The position numbers and the translations under genes are program-made. A stretch of 64,000 bases of DNA, taken from the NCBI GenBank assembly GCA_946800325.1, contig OX326956.1:35979582-36043581 (forward strand), in the 5' to 3' direction. Source of the stretch: Luzula sylvatica. Taxonomy: Eukaryota > Streptophyta > Magnoliopsida > Poales > Juncaceae. Every line of letters starts with the position of its first letter. Position 1 is the stretch's first letter. Shown here one piece after another: positions 36,893-51,263 of the stretch. Under the pieces are notes generated by a model, which made no database searches, was not told the DNA's origin, and worked only from the letters and a program-made list of their open reading frames with translations.

Positions 36893-38833
36893 AGTATTGC
36901 AACCTCTAACAAATAGACTTCACGATATAATTTATTGTATTATTTATGAATTTATGTTATAATTTTGAATGTATTTTTAGTTTAACTTGAAATTTATTTT
37001 GTATTGTTGAATTAGGAATATTAATCATGTATAATTATACTTATGTATAAAGTTGGAAGAAATGGAGCTCATACATGAGGCCACGTCATCAAGGGCTCTT
37101 TTGTAAAAAAAATATTTTAAAATTTATATTTTGGTCCTTTTTAGTTTAAAAAATTACATTTCGGTCGTTTTTATTTACATTTTGGTCCTTTTTAGTTTAA
37201 AAAATTACATTTTGGTCCTTTTTATTTATATTTTGATCCTCTCTTATTTACATTTCGGTCCTTTTTTACATTTTTGAATTTACATTTTGGTTCTTTTTAA
37301 TTTAAGTTTATATTTTGGTCCTTTTTATTAAAATTTGGGCCTTTTTTATTTATATTTCAGTCCTTTTTTATATTTTAATTTATATTTCGGTCCTTTTTAT
37401 TTATATGTTGGTCCTTTTTAGTTTTAATCTACATTTTGGTCCTTTTTATTTACATTTCGGTTTTTTTTTTACATTTTTTACATTTTTTTCTTATTTTACA
37501 TTTGATCTTTGGTTCCAATTTTACAAACATATTAAAATTTGTGAATATGTCATGATTATATTAATCGAATTTAGAAGCACCTGAGCAAATGCTATTTATA
37601 CAAATTATATTAGAAAATAATATTCGTGATAGACTAATTTCGTGAACCTCATACATCTATTGACATCATGATATTTGCAAATATGTCGTGATTAGATTAA
37701 TTTAGTTCAAACGCATGCGCGTTAATTCGCACACGCGTTAATTCTATTTAAATAATTATATAAAAAACATCCCGCGCAATTGCGCGGCGATAAAGCTAGT
37801 TAGAATTAATTTTAGAAATTTAGTATAAATAAATGTTATAAAATTTTATATAATATATTATGTATTATTTAATATTAAGTACAAAATCAGTATACCATTT
37901 ATATGGTTCGAGATTAATTCGTTATAACGGTCATCGACCGATATGTAAACGATATGCAATATATGTAAACATTGCCTACGAGTCGAGTGGATGAGTTGGA
38001 TCCAAACTTGGTTAGGATTTCTGAGTGTCCCATGCTTGTAAACAACTTTGTATTAACTTCTAGTAGTATTAGATAAGCATTGATGATGTATTCCATTTAT
38101 CATTCGTTTATTATTTGAAAGGGGCTCCACATATGACTAGGTGAATATCCACATCACGCGGTGAATACCGCGATTCTCGTTACGGTAGCAAACTTTGAGA
38201 AAAAGAAACAACCTAAATACTGTAGGGTTACGCACACGTTTATCAAAGTGTGCAGCGGAATAGAATTCGCATGCGTAACCTAATTCTACCGGGATCACGC
38301 CCGAAAACCACCGAAAAAGGAAGAGATGGAGATAATTACCTCGTACAAGTTAGTACGTGTCGATTACTTCTCCAAATCCGTGAACCTTCTCCAAGGAATG
38401 CTCGTGCAGTCCCTCTACTCGTGTCCACCTTGATTTCGACCGATCGAAAATCGCCAACGCCGTTCTAGTCGCCGTCACGATCAATCTCTCAAGATCCTTG
38501 CTCGAATCTCCCTCTCAATCTCACCAGATCTGATCTGGAATTCTGTGGAAGAGGAAAGAGAAACGACGGCTCAAAACCCTAGAAAAACCTAGGTCAAAAC
38601 GAAATCAGAATCCTATATATATAAGAATTCAGTCCGTTCGAACGCACCTAAATGGTTCGTTCGAACGAACCAGCACTTCAGTAGTTCGTTCGAACGAACC
38701 CAAATCTGACTGTCACGAATAATTCCGTTCGAACGCGCTCATATAGTTCGTTCGAACGAACCTAATTCTGACTGCAGAATTGCCTATTTATATAAATTCT
38801 TCCAAGTTAATTCTTAAGCCATATTTTCTTTCA
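36893..38833 (-). mobile_element. Right ~1.94-kb LTR-position repeat, 5' LTR of minus-strand copia element
   Basis: Near-identical to 21,452-23,405, including the nested Helitron, TATA boxes and GTTCGAAC array (38,630-38,770, one unit shorter than the left copy). On the minus strand it begins TGAAAGAAAATATGG at 38,833. Confidence 0.65.
37035..37799 (+). mobile_element. Helitron nested in the right LTR-position repeat
   Basis: Same element and same position as in the left repeat: GAGGCCACGTCATCAAGGGC near the 5' end, TTTGGTCCTTTTTATTTACA-like minisatellite, CCGCGCAATTGCGCGG hairpin and CTAG at 37,796-37,799. Confidence 0.65.
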
Positions 38834-38897
38834 AATGCAATGAAGCGAAGTACTGGCCTTTTTAAGAAGGGAACCGACCAAAAGATGGAAGGATCGA

Positions 38898-39277
38898 CAA
38901 GGCCGATGCATTTGTAAGACCAACGAAGTTCGGGTTTTGGTTCCAAAATTTTATAAATTTCAAAAATTTCAAAAAAGATAATTTATCTAGTTAAAAATAA
39001 ATATAATTAAAATAAAATTATTACTGGTCATAAGAAGTCTTGTGGTTTATTGGTACAACAATTATCTTTTTGTGAGATGTCATGAGTTCGAATCTCTACA
39101 AACTATGGTTTTGATTTTTTTCTTCTTCAAAATACAATGAAAATATGAGAAAAAAATTGGACTAGACAAGATTTGAACTTTGAATCTATAAGAATAAATC
39201 AAGAGCCTTAACCAATAATCCACAAGATCATATGTAATGCGCCAGAAGGGGTGGTCCGACGTTTTACAAGACCTTTG
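38898..39277. mobile_element. Degraded hAT-like element, relative of 6819-7240
   Basis: The left end CAAGGCCGATGC and interior match 6819-7240 in the opposite orientation. It has the same inverted pair of tRNA-like modules: GAGTTCGAATCTC on plus (near 39,084) and AAGTTCAAATCTTG on minus (near 39,170). No target duplication survives. Confidence 0.45.
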
Positions 39278-40079
39278 ACAAAAAAATAACGAAACTAATT
39301 AATTATTATTATTATGTTAATTTAACCACAAAAAAAATTCCAAATGCAAAACTAATACAAAATTTCAAAAAATTTAATGATCTTTTTTGCAATTTTCCGA
39401 ACGAAATGATTCTAAATTTGGAATATATTTTTCCTAAATAAATTAAAAGGTAAGATGTGTAAAGCAAATTCACCCTTAATTCTAGTATCATACCATATTT
39501 ATAATTTTGAACATTTTACCAGAAACTGCCACGTGTGCATTTTTTTTTCTATTTATTTTTTTCTATTCAATCCAAATTCTGCCCATATATGAAAGAAAAA
39601 TATACTTGGCTACCCAAACTCATCACGGTATCCTCGACGAGGTGACAAAATGAATTGATTAGCATTTCTAAATGACTCAATTAAATGTTAATTGACACGT
39701 TGAATTAATATATCAACAATTTATAATATGTTAATATTAGTAAATGTTAATTGACGCGCGTCAATTCAATTAAACAATCAATAAAATCGTTATTGAGTCA
39801 ATTAATAATAGTAATCAACTTACGTAATCCTCTCTTGCCGCCTCATCAAGGATGTTATTTTTGTGTTATTGCGGCACCATATATAATCCACGTATGAAAC
39901 TATGGCTTAATTGTTAATTTCTCATGGTATAATTTACAATTGTGTTCTTTCTAAAAAAAAATTATTTATATTTTGTATGTTAATGAATGACATTTCAAAT
40001 ATATATTTCGGGTTTATGTGAATTATTCACGATTTTCTTTTATTTGTTTTGAAACTTTAATTTTGTATGAAGTATAACT
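39278..40079. other. AT-rich spacer with a possible MITE relic
   Basis: No gene. From about 39,600 to 39,890 the TTAATTGACACG-type core resembles the TTAATTAAC-rich MITEs elsewhere in the window. Confidence 0.3.
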
Positions 40080-40351
40080 TGTTATATTTTATTTATTTTG
40101 TGTGGATTTATAATGATGGACCAATCTCATGGACTCTTATTAATTATAATGCATATATATCCATGATAAATAAATTTCATGAATCTTTATTAATTATAAT
40201 GAATTTATTGACATCAATATATTTGCAAACATATCATGATTATATTAATTGAGTTTAAACGCATCCGTGCAAATGCTATTTAAACAAATTATACAAAAAA
40301 CATGTAAAAAGGGGGTATGATGTCCCGTGCAATTGCGTGGGGTATTGCTAG
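40080..40351 (+). mobile_element. Helitron 3'-terminal region
   Basis: Ends CCCGTGCAATTGCGTGGGG, six bases, CTAG (40,348-40,351), then T. The preceding 100 bp (GCTATTTAAACAAATTATAC) matches the 3' ends of the Helitrons at 22,357 and 37,799, so they share a family. The 5' end was not found. Confidence 0.6.
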
Positions 40352-40864
40352 TTCTATATATTTATCTTTGAGTGCACATTTTGGTAATTTGCATCTCAAA
40401 AAAAAAAAAAAAAAAAACTTATATATCTCCGGCATATTTGTTGATTTTTGTTATCCATCTCCATATTTAAGATCTTGAATTCTTGCACCTACATATAAAA
40501 TATGAGGCCTTTTTAAATGTGGGGACTTCGACAATTGCCAACCTTTGTCTATAGGAGGGTCGGACCTATGCGATAGTCTATTTAAATAACTAATTAATTA
40601 AAGAGATCTTTTGAAAAAGCCGGTGTCGGATCCTTGGAATGATGGTTCCGGCCCAGTGGAAAAAAACTACGCTATCCAATTCTCTTTCTCAATTTTTTGC
40701 CAACCTCTTTGGATTGCTCCACGTGTCAACAAGTTTGAATTCTGACTCAAAGATCATCTAGCTAGTCGTTTTTCCTAGAGTGTTGGTTGATTTCAGGATT
40801 GGACTGGCCCTCATTCTCCCACGAATGATCATCCCAGAGGAAAGCATCTCCATTTTAGCGAACT
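40352..40864. other. Spacer
   Basis: Holds a poly-A run at about 40,400-40,417 and no recognised gene. Confidence 0.4.
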
Positions 40865-41690
40865 ATATATATATATCAAAAATAGGGTTTTGATATTTGT
40901 AGATTACTATTCCTAAACTTCCAGAATATAAGACCCATATTAAAAATATAACTCTTCCAACGATCAAAATCGAGTTCTTATGTGTCAAAGTTTTCGAAAG
41001 GGTATAACCGTAATTTCATTTTTATGGGTTATTTAAACAAATATATTATAGGGTCTTATTTGCATAATGATCAAACTATTAATAATACTAAAAGTAGAGT
41101 TTGTAAAATAAACCCGCATATACTTGTAAATTAAATGGTTTGCAAATATGATAGTTTTGAGGGTATGCATGTAATGTGCAATTCCACTCACTTATTAGGC
41201 GGCCAAATGACAAACATCTATGTACATCCATTCATGGCCACAATACACTCCACTACAACATTTTTGCCTTATTGGGGCGGCCAAAACTGACCCAAAAAGA
41301 CACCAAAACCGTCCGTAAAGCTTATTCGGGCGGTTGGCCGACCCTGACAAACCGACCCTGAAAGGCCCGTCCCTGTCAAGGGCGGGCCGACCCTAATACC
41401 TTATTGGGGCGGTGTATTATTGGGGCAGGCCGACCCTATAATGATTACACACTTTAACTCTGCCAAAAGTACGTTGTACTAGCCTGTCAAACTTATTGGG
41501 GTGGCCTGACCCTAATACCTTATTGGGACAGTCATTTAATTTGAGTCAGGCCGACCTTGATGCATGATATATATTATTTATTATATATTATATATAATAT
41601 TATTTATAATTATTATATATTATATGTTGTGATATATATTATATATAATTATTATTTATCATTTAATATCAAAACTTATAATGTTAGTTT

Positions 41691-41702
41691 CCACACACAC
41701 AC

Positions 41703-41735
<33 letters not shown>
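41691..41735. repeat. (CA)n microsatellite
   Basis: Interrupted CA repeats, with further CA-rich sequence to about 41,800. Confidence 0.85.
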
Positions 41736-41738
<3 letters not shown>

Positions 41739-41884
41739 TAACACAAAGAGATACCCACACACATTACATACACACAACATACACACATTACACACACACT
41801 CATATTACAAAAATTAATACTAACCATAATCACTGTGAGCAACTAACTCCTCCAATCCAATGGATCGAGCAACTCTTCGAATAA

Positions 41885-41978
41885 CCCACCTCCTGCCCCT
41901 CCGAGACCCGCCTCTTGCCCCTCTGAGACCCGCCTCTTGCTCCTCCGAGACCCGCCTCCAGCCCATCCGAGATCCACC
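41885..41978. repeat. 27-bp-scale tandem repeat (CCTCCGAGACCCGCCTCTTG)
   Basis: About four units here. About three more at 42,950-43,018 belong to the tandem duplication copy. Confidence 0.75.
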
Positions 41979-43990
41979 TCCAATAAATAAATTAATATAA
42001 ACAAGGTCAAAAATTTACCATGAATAAATTAATTAAATTTACCCTAAATAAATAAATTAATATAAACAAGGTAAAAAAACAGTGAGAAAGAAACCAGAAA
42101 ATATTTAATTTAATTATTTAACTAATAAACACTACAAAATAATTTAATAAAAAAATATCATATTTATCTTTTGGAAAAGAATTTATAAAAGAAAAATGAT
42201 CAGAAAATTGAAAAATGATTTTATATATAATGAGTAGTACTATAATTTTATTTAAATAAAGATAAACTAAGTTCGTATAAAATCCAACAATTAGTTAATT
42301 CATAAAGATGAATAGAAAGGAAAGAATGACGACCTGGAATTGGTTTATTGTCGAAGGTGAGAATGACTACTGCAATTTCAGCGATTCTCTATGTAAATCA
42401 AATAAAAAATACACAAATTAGAATATATTCCAAATCAAATTGAATATAATATGAATTAAAGATCTGCAAAGTAATTTATTTAAATTAATGTAAATATCGA
42501 GTATTACCAGCATCGAAGCCTCTCTTGAGGAGCCAACTTACAATCTGTCTCTTCAACCCGTTAACCAAATGGGCCAAATCCGAGCCAATAATCTGAATCG
42601 TTTTCTCTACCTTAATATAATATGAAGAAACTGTGAAGAAATATTTAATAAAAACCCTAAAAAATATTTGAAAAATCAGTAAAAAAATATTTCAAAAATA
42701 TTTCAAAAATATTTCAAAAAATATTTGAAAATCAGTAAAAAAAATAGAAAATTATTTTAATTTATGAAACGTAATCAGAAATTTGGAATTTTAGTAGAAT
42801 ATATACCTCGCAGTTTCACCTTTAGAACTAGGGATGTCAATGGGCTGGGTAGAAACCCGAACCCTCGGGTACCCGACCCGAATGGGGCGGGTAATACCCG
42901 AAAAATAATACCCGCTCCGGGTTCGGGTTCGGGTTCGGGTACGGGGGAAATTTTGCCCCTCCGAGACCCGCCTCTTGCTCCTCCGAGACCCGCCTCCAGC
43001 CCATCCGAGATCCACCTCCAATAAATAAATTAATATAAACAAGGTCAAAAATTTACCATAAATAAATTAATTAAATTTGCCCTAAATAAATAAATTAATA
43101 TAAACAAGGTAAAAAAAACAGTGAGAAAGAAACCAGAAAATATTTAATTTAATAATTTAACTAATAAACACTACAAAATAATTTAATAAAAAAATATCAT
43201 ATTTATCTTTTGGAAAAGAATTTATAAAAGAAAAATGATCAGAAAATTGAAAAATGATTTTATATATAATGAGTAGTACTATAATTTTATTTAAATAAAG
43301 ATAAACTAAGTTAGTATAAAATCCAACAATTAGTTAATTCATAAAGATGAATAGAAAGGAAAGAATGACGACCTGGAATTGGTTTATTGTCGAAGGTGAG
43401 AATGACTACTGCAATTTCAGCGATTCTCTATGTAAATCAAATAAAAAATACACAAATTAGAATATATTCCAAATCAAATTGAATATAATATGAATTAAAG
43501 ATCTGCAAAGTAATTTATTTAAATTAATGTAAATATCGAGTATTACCAGCATCGAAGCATCTCTTGAGGAGCCAACTTACAATCTGTCTCTTCAACCCGT
43601 TAACCAAATGGGCCAAATCCGAGCCAATAATCTGAATCGTTTTCTCTAACTGAATATAATATGAAGAAACTGTGAAGAAATATTTAATAAAAACCCTAAA
43701 AAATATTTAATAAAATATTTGAAAAATCAGTAAAAAAATATTTCAAAAATACTTCAAAAATATTTCAAAAATATTTGAAAATCAGTAAAAAAAATAGAAA
43801 ATTATTTTAATTTATGAAACGTAATTAGAAATTTGGAATTTTAGTAGAATATATACCTCGCAGTTTCACCTTTAGAACTAGGGATGTCAATGGGCCGGGT
43901 AGAAACCCGAACCCTCGGGTACCCGACCAGAACGGGGCGGGTAATACCCGAAAAAAATACCCGCGGGTCGGGTAATACCCGAAAAACAAT
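41915..43990. repeat. Tandem duplication, unit about 1038 bp
   Basis: Sequence from about 41,915 to 42,952 is repeated at 42,953-43,990 with few differences. The junction lies at a TTGCCCCTC microhomology. The first copy ends inside a truncated hAT MITE (42,829-42,952); the second runs into the complete one. The MITE was therefore present before the duplication. Confidence 0.85.
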
Positions 43991-45395
43991 ACCCGCTCCG
44001 GGTTCGGGTTCGGATACGGGGGAAATTTTTTACCCGCGGGTATACCCGTTACCCGAACCCGAACCCGAAAAATCCCCGAAAAATACCCGAAAAATATCCG
44101 AAAATATCCCATAATATGAAAATTTTGGATGTTTATATGGATTAATTATTTGTAATATTTGGATTTTTAATGTATTTGTACAAGTTATTTGTTTTATGTA
44201 TTTAAAATTGATGATAATTTTACGTATTTGTATAATAATTTTTAATTTTTTAATTTTTTTATATTTTTTATTAATAATTTTCGGGTAACGGGTTTGGGTA
44301 TATCCGTTACCCGCGGGTTTGGGTTCCGGTATGGTTTTTTATCCGCGGGTATTTTTGGTTCGGGTTCGGGTAATACCCGAAAATTCGGGTTCGGGTATGG
44401 GGAGGCTTACCCAAACCTGACCCGACCCGTTAACATCCCTATTTAGAACCCACTCCATAGGCTTTTCCCCAGCACTGGTCTCAACTCGAGCTCCTTTTCA
44501 GTTTCCTATCCCATACATTCTCATAAAAAGACAGTAGTCGTTAAATCCATAAAACATTAGAAAAATAAAAAAAGTTCAAAATAAATAAAAAAACAGTGAA
44601 AAATACTTTTTAACATTAGAAAAATCCAGAAAAATAAAAAAATGAATGAAACAAATAAGAAAAAGAAAAACAGAAAAAAAGAAAGAAAGTAAAAATTATT
44701 AACAAAAATAACAAAGTAAAAATAATAAATCAAAAAGAAGTTAATGAAAGAAAGTCAAAATTATTAATAAAATATAACCGAAAAAATACAAATTAAAAAG
44801 TAAAAAAAGAAAAAAGTAAAACAATAAAAAACAGTGGAAAAAAGAAAAAAGAAAAAAGTTAATGAAAAAAATTAAAAAATAACAGTGAAAAGAACAGCAA
44901 ATATTACTACTTAAAACAGTTTTATTAAAATTGAAATGAGATGAGAATATGATAAAGAAATTGGATAAAAACGAAATTTGAAATCGTATTTTCGATTGTT
45001 TTGGGTCAAAATCAGTCTTAAATATTACACAATTGAAGCCCTAATAAATAACAAAAAATCAAGATTAGGTGATAAATCAATTAATAGTTGGATATATCAG
45101 AGAAAACAAACCCAAATTAAACAATTGAAGCCCTCATTGAACAATTGAAACCCAAATTAAACAATTGAAACCCTAATTCAACAATTACAATCCTAATTCA
45201 ACTATTAAAACCGAAATTCAATAATAATCACAAAACCGTAACCCTAATTCTACATTTTCCCCCAATTGAAACCCAAATTCAACAATTTACTACGAAAAAA
45301 CTGAAAAAAACGAAAAGAAAAGAAGCAAAAATACCTGCTGCAAGAGAGATCCGGAGCTGAAATCCATTGTGAAACCCCCATCGTCCCTTCTCCAT
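42334..45395 (-). pseudogene. Captured exon fragments inside the CACTA-like element
   Basis: Minus-strand blocks look like exons with GT/AG borders. A first exon (45,335-45,395) starts MEKGRWGFHNGF or MDFSSGSLLQQ after a CT-rich, gene-leader-like region (45,400-45,640). The next block, 44,442-44,493 plus 43,857-43,878, reads ARVETSAGEKPMEWVLK and is split by a hAT MITE. A third (43,547-43,649, duplicated at 42,508-42,610) reads EKTIQIIGSDLAHLVNGL onward, and its phase fits the second if acceptor TAG before AGAAAACG is used. A fourth (about 43,373-43,427, duplicated at 42,334-42,388) reads RIAEIAVVILTFDNKPIP, out of phase with the third. I cannot name the source gene. Confidence 0.5.
43879..44441. 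mobile_element. hAT-type MITE with 8-bp target duplication
   Basis: Flanked by TTTAGAAC at 43,871-43,878 and 44,442-44,449. Ends are TAGGGATGTCAATGGG and CCCGTTAACATCCCTA. The interior is dense in CGGGTAATACCCG-type strings. It lies inside a captured exon. Confidence 0.88.
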
Positions 45396-46410
45396 GCCTC
45401 TTCTGATGAAGCCGCGAGCCGAGAGAGAGAGTGATACGGAGCTAAACTGGGACTTCTTCTTCTTCTGCCAATCGAGGAGCGAGAACACGAGAGAGACGAG
45501 AGAGTGGGAGGAGTTGAGAGAAAGCACGAGAGAGGGAGGCAGAGAGTAGACTTCTCGGCTTAACCCTAGCCGAGAAGGAGAATTCGGAAAGAGAGAGAAA
45601 GAGATGGCGAGTGAAAATAAAAGGGAAAAGATAGAAGTGGGGGGGCAAATGGGACTCGCGTCTGGTTTTGGGTCGGTGAGAATTTGGGGCGGGTTGTTAG
45701 AATAACTGTAGGGTCGGGCAGCTATTGGGGTGGGCAGTTACAAAAGACTGTAGGGTCGGTACGAGTTGTAGGGGTAGGTTGTTACAAATGTTTTGGGGCG
45801 GGCGGACCCAAAAAAATACTGTCCCAATAACTATTTAGGGTCGGTAGAAAGGTTTAGGGGCGGGCTGTTACAAATTTTTGAAATTATTGGGTCGGGCCGA
45901 TCCTGAACTAACCGACCCTGATTTGTTATTGGGGCGGCCGGACCTAATAACTACACATATTTAGGGGCGGGCAGACCCTAAATTGCAGATATGAAATCCT
46001 AAGAAAAAGAAGAGAGCAAAATAGGGAAAGGCAAGGAAAAGAGCAAATTTCGTAAAACGAAAGGTGTCATAATCTTCAGGAGGTTGAGTTGTGCGAGTTG
46101 GCAAGATCAAAAGAAGAATTCCTTCCAAGTTTCGCGTTGTTTCTTTTCACTCCATTTTCTGCACCGTTTCAATTAACCTCTTGTTTATCGAGTTCTTTCC
46201 ATTATGTGGGTGCTACTATCACTTCTCTCTTATTAAGATTCAAATTACGAGCGTTTCTAGACCTTACATGCTAGTCAAGGGTTCTTGCTATAGAAACCGT
46301 ATTTTGCTTTAAAAACTGTGTTACCCCATAAAGTTGGATATTGTGTAGATATGAAATTATGTAGCTATGCTGATTTTGCATTTGGACAAAACGTAACATG
46401 GTGTGTATGT

Positions 46411-46600
46411 TTGGGATAACACGACGTGGCTCCTCCGGTGTGTTATTTTTATGATAACACGACGCGGCTCCTCCGGTGGGTTACATTTGTGATAACATGA
46501 CGCGGCTCCTCCGGCATGTTATTTTTGTGATAACACGACGTGGCTCCTATGATGTGTTATTTTTGTGATAACACGACGCGGCTCCTCCGGTGTGTTATAT
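46411..46600. repeat. 38-bp tandem repeat in the left LTR, five units
   Basis: Units of GATAACACGACGCGGCTCCT followed by CCGGTGTGTTATTTTTGT. The right LTR has only two units (48,692-48,770), so copy number changed after insertion. Confidence 0.85.
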
Positions 46601-46960
46601 ATATGTTATGTTTGGTGTTGCTTGACACTCTATGTAGGTATCCGGATCGTCGAGGATCATATGGAGGGATAGCAATTTTGGATGCAAAATGTTATGTGCC
46701 ACGCGCTTCATCCGGTATGTTATATGTATGTTATGTTTGGGTGTTGTGTGTCACTCTATGTAGGTATTCGGGCCGTCGAGGCTCATCTTTTGGGATAGCA
46801 ATTTTGGGAGCAAAATGTTATGTGTCACGCGCTTCATCCGGTATGTTATATGTATGTTATGTTTGGTGTTGCGTGAAACTCTATGTAGGTATCCGGGTCG
46901 TCAAGGTACAAATATTGGAATTGCAGTTTCAGTAGCAAAATGGTTTGTTAGCATGCCGCG
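46585..46960. repeat. ~125-bp tandem repeat in the left LTR, three units
   Basis: Each unit contains CTCTATGTAGGTATYCGG and GCAAAATGTTATGTG. Matching units lie at 48,755-49,130 in the right LTR. The open frame across them is not a gene. Confidence 0.8.
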
Positions 46961-47574
46961 GTTTCGCATGTATGTTTTGTGTATGTTATGATTGAAGGTA
47001 AGTGATTTTGATTTCTAAACCCGGGGCAAGTACTTTGAGTTGTATTTCTCAATACATAGGATTATTTACGAACAAGACTTGTGACTAGCCATGTATACGA
47101 TGGATCTTAATAAGCTAGGCTCAAAACTCACTCACTTAGCCACTTCCGTGACTAACCATTTTATTTGAATGTTTTGAGTCTAGGTATGGTGGGCAGATCA
47201 TTGGGGGAAGCGGGTGTCCAGTGTGTGAGTTCGACGGTTTCGTTTTCATCGCGGAACCTCCATCTTGTTTATATTAGTTTACTTTCGTTTCTGGCCAGCG
47301 AGCCATTTTGTCACTGCGACATGTTTAGTATTTTGTGTGTTGATGTCGCATATGTGTTTAAATGCTTCCGCTAGATTTCTTTATGTTCGATTGTATATGT
47401 TATGGTGATGCATATGTATATATATACATATGTGTGTCGTTGTTTTCGAGTTGTGGAATTTATGTTGTTGTGAAATTATCATATAAGAGACTGTGGTATA
47501 CGAGTTGTATACTGGCGGGTTGCCGCACCCCCGCCCCCCCCATCCTTCATATGTTTGGGGTGTGACAACTTGTA

Positions 47575-47586
47575 TGGTATCAGAGC
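47575..47586 (+). other. Primer-binding site of the large-LTR element
   Basis: TGGTATCAGAGC, complementary to the 3' end of initiator tRNA-Met, eight bases after the LTR end. Confidence 0.88.
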
Positions 47587-47883
47587 GAAACATCGAAAAC
47601 AACCATACCATTCGTCGTGAGAGTTGGGATTTCAAGTTTTCTTTAGTTGTGTCTATCTCGACTTATATCCTGTCTCCATAATTTAGATTCTCATTCGCAT
47701 ACTTATTTCTCAAGATCAAGTATTGCGTCATAAGATCGTTAGATACATTAAGGTTCAATGGAGTCACCATGTTGAGCGAGAAGCTACGTGAGAGCACGAG
47801 GAGAAAATACGAAAGTATCGAAGTCTCTTTCCATATGAAGGTTAGATATCATGTTTAGGTAATAAACTTTCTTTAAGGGGGGG

Positions 47884-49854
<1,971 letters not shown>

Positions 49855-50984
49855 TATATACGCACGAAGCACTAGTTTTTGCTAACGAAGATATCATCTC
49901 GAAATAAAATATCACATTATGTTAATCTCATCATGTATCATGACTCATTATATACAATCATGTATATGTTTTATGATGATTTCATATTATTATAACAAAT
50001 GATTCATTTTTTTTTATCAAATACTAATAAGTATACCAGTGACATCGTATCTTAGTTGTAACGCATTTTACGAACAAAATATAACAAAGGTTGTACTATT
50101 GTTGTTCATAATAGTTTTCTCAATACAAGATATAGAAAATAACAAACCATATGGCATATGTACTTCTAGGGATGTCAACAAGTCAGACATTGCCAAACCT
50201 ACCCGAACCATTTTCGGAAAAAAAAAATATCTGACTCCATATCAGGTATTCGATCTCAATGTCAGATTCGAATACTCAAATCGGGATCCGAACACTCGAT
50301 CTCGGATCTGAATATGAAATCTATTTTTACATATCAAATTGACCTTACTCGACAAAACATAGATAAATTAATGATTTGTGAACGATTGAAACTGACAACC
50401 ATAGATGTATGTTTAATATACTAATATAGGTTGTTCATGTAACCGAAAAAGATGCGTATATAACAAGATCTGTAAATGTATATGTATTCGACAATATCCG
50501 AAATATATTTGTGTCTGCTTAATATCCGAACATTATTTTAGTCTGGATAGTTCTGTGTTTTTTTTATATAGTACTAATATATATAATATCAAATTAATGG
50601 TGAAAATAATTTAAAAACTAATATAGAATTTAAATAAAAAAAAAACTTAATAAAATAAATTTAGCATCATATGTCATTTTTATATTGACAATTTCAAAAA
50701 TAGCAATAGCATTCGATATAAATGTGTAAGTTCAAGAATTTCTTTTTGTTTTGATAGATTTATTATTCATTTATTTGAATTTTTGAATTTTTTTTTTGTA
50801 TTTAAGTTGTTCCAACAAAAACACCAATAGAGCGAATTCAATATTTTATAAAATTCTTATAATTATAGTTTTGAATATAATAATTCTTAAAATTCAATGA
50901 TGTAAATATGTATTATTATTGTACGAATAAACACGGTAGGAGATCAATATTATAAGCCGCAAAGAATGATCCCCCAACCCAATA
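49855..50984. other. Spacer with a possible degraded hAT MITE end
   Basis: At 50,167 TAGGGATGTCAACAAG matches the hAT MITE ends at 10,764 and 43,879, followed by TCGGATC/CCGAACA-type strings to about 50,550, but no right end was found. From 50,690 to 50,960 the sequence resembles 1560-1800. Confidence 0.35.
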
Positions 50985-51207
50985 TACACACTATGCGGGA
51001 GGGGGCAAGAAACCAAGGAACATGTCCTCCTAAATTGCACATACTTGGCGGTATCTTGGCGTCAAGTCGAAATATAAACAAACATACACCAACACCACCC
51101 GGGGGGGGGGGGATCCCTCATAGAAGCACGACACTCCTTCGCGAACACATCCCCCAAAGAAGAAAGAACGAGACTAAACACTTTATGGCTAGCGGTTACG
51201 TGTATAA

Positions 51208-51263
<56 letters not shown>

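Larger units (their letters stand above)
41251..45990. mobile_element. CACTA-like transposon carrying gene fragments
   Basis: The uninterrupted right LTR shows the empty site (near 48,272). The insert starts CACTACAACATTTTTGCC, a CACTA-type terminus. Both ends carry many short GC-rich subterminal repeats, TTATTGGGGCGG and AGGGTCGG, in the left 300 bp and the right 300 bp (about 45,690-45,985), as in En/Spm elements. The right terminus (TTGCAGAT) does not mirror CACTA and no 3-bp target duplication was found, so that end is probably altered. No transposase frame is present. Confidence 0.6.

Noticed and set aside
21452..38838. A 5-bp target duplication for the minus-strand copia element
   Set aside because: The right flank is AATGC after the terminal CA, but the left flank does not contain it and the repeat edge at 21,452 lacks a TG start.
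38990..39100. A functional tRNA gene
   Set aside because: The A- and B-box-like strings are present but no cloverleaf with paired acceptor arms can be formed by eye, and an inverted partner shows it belongs to a repeat.
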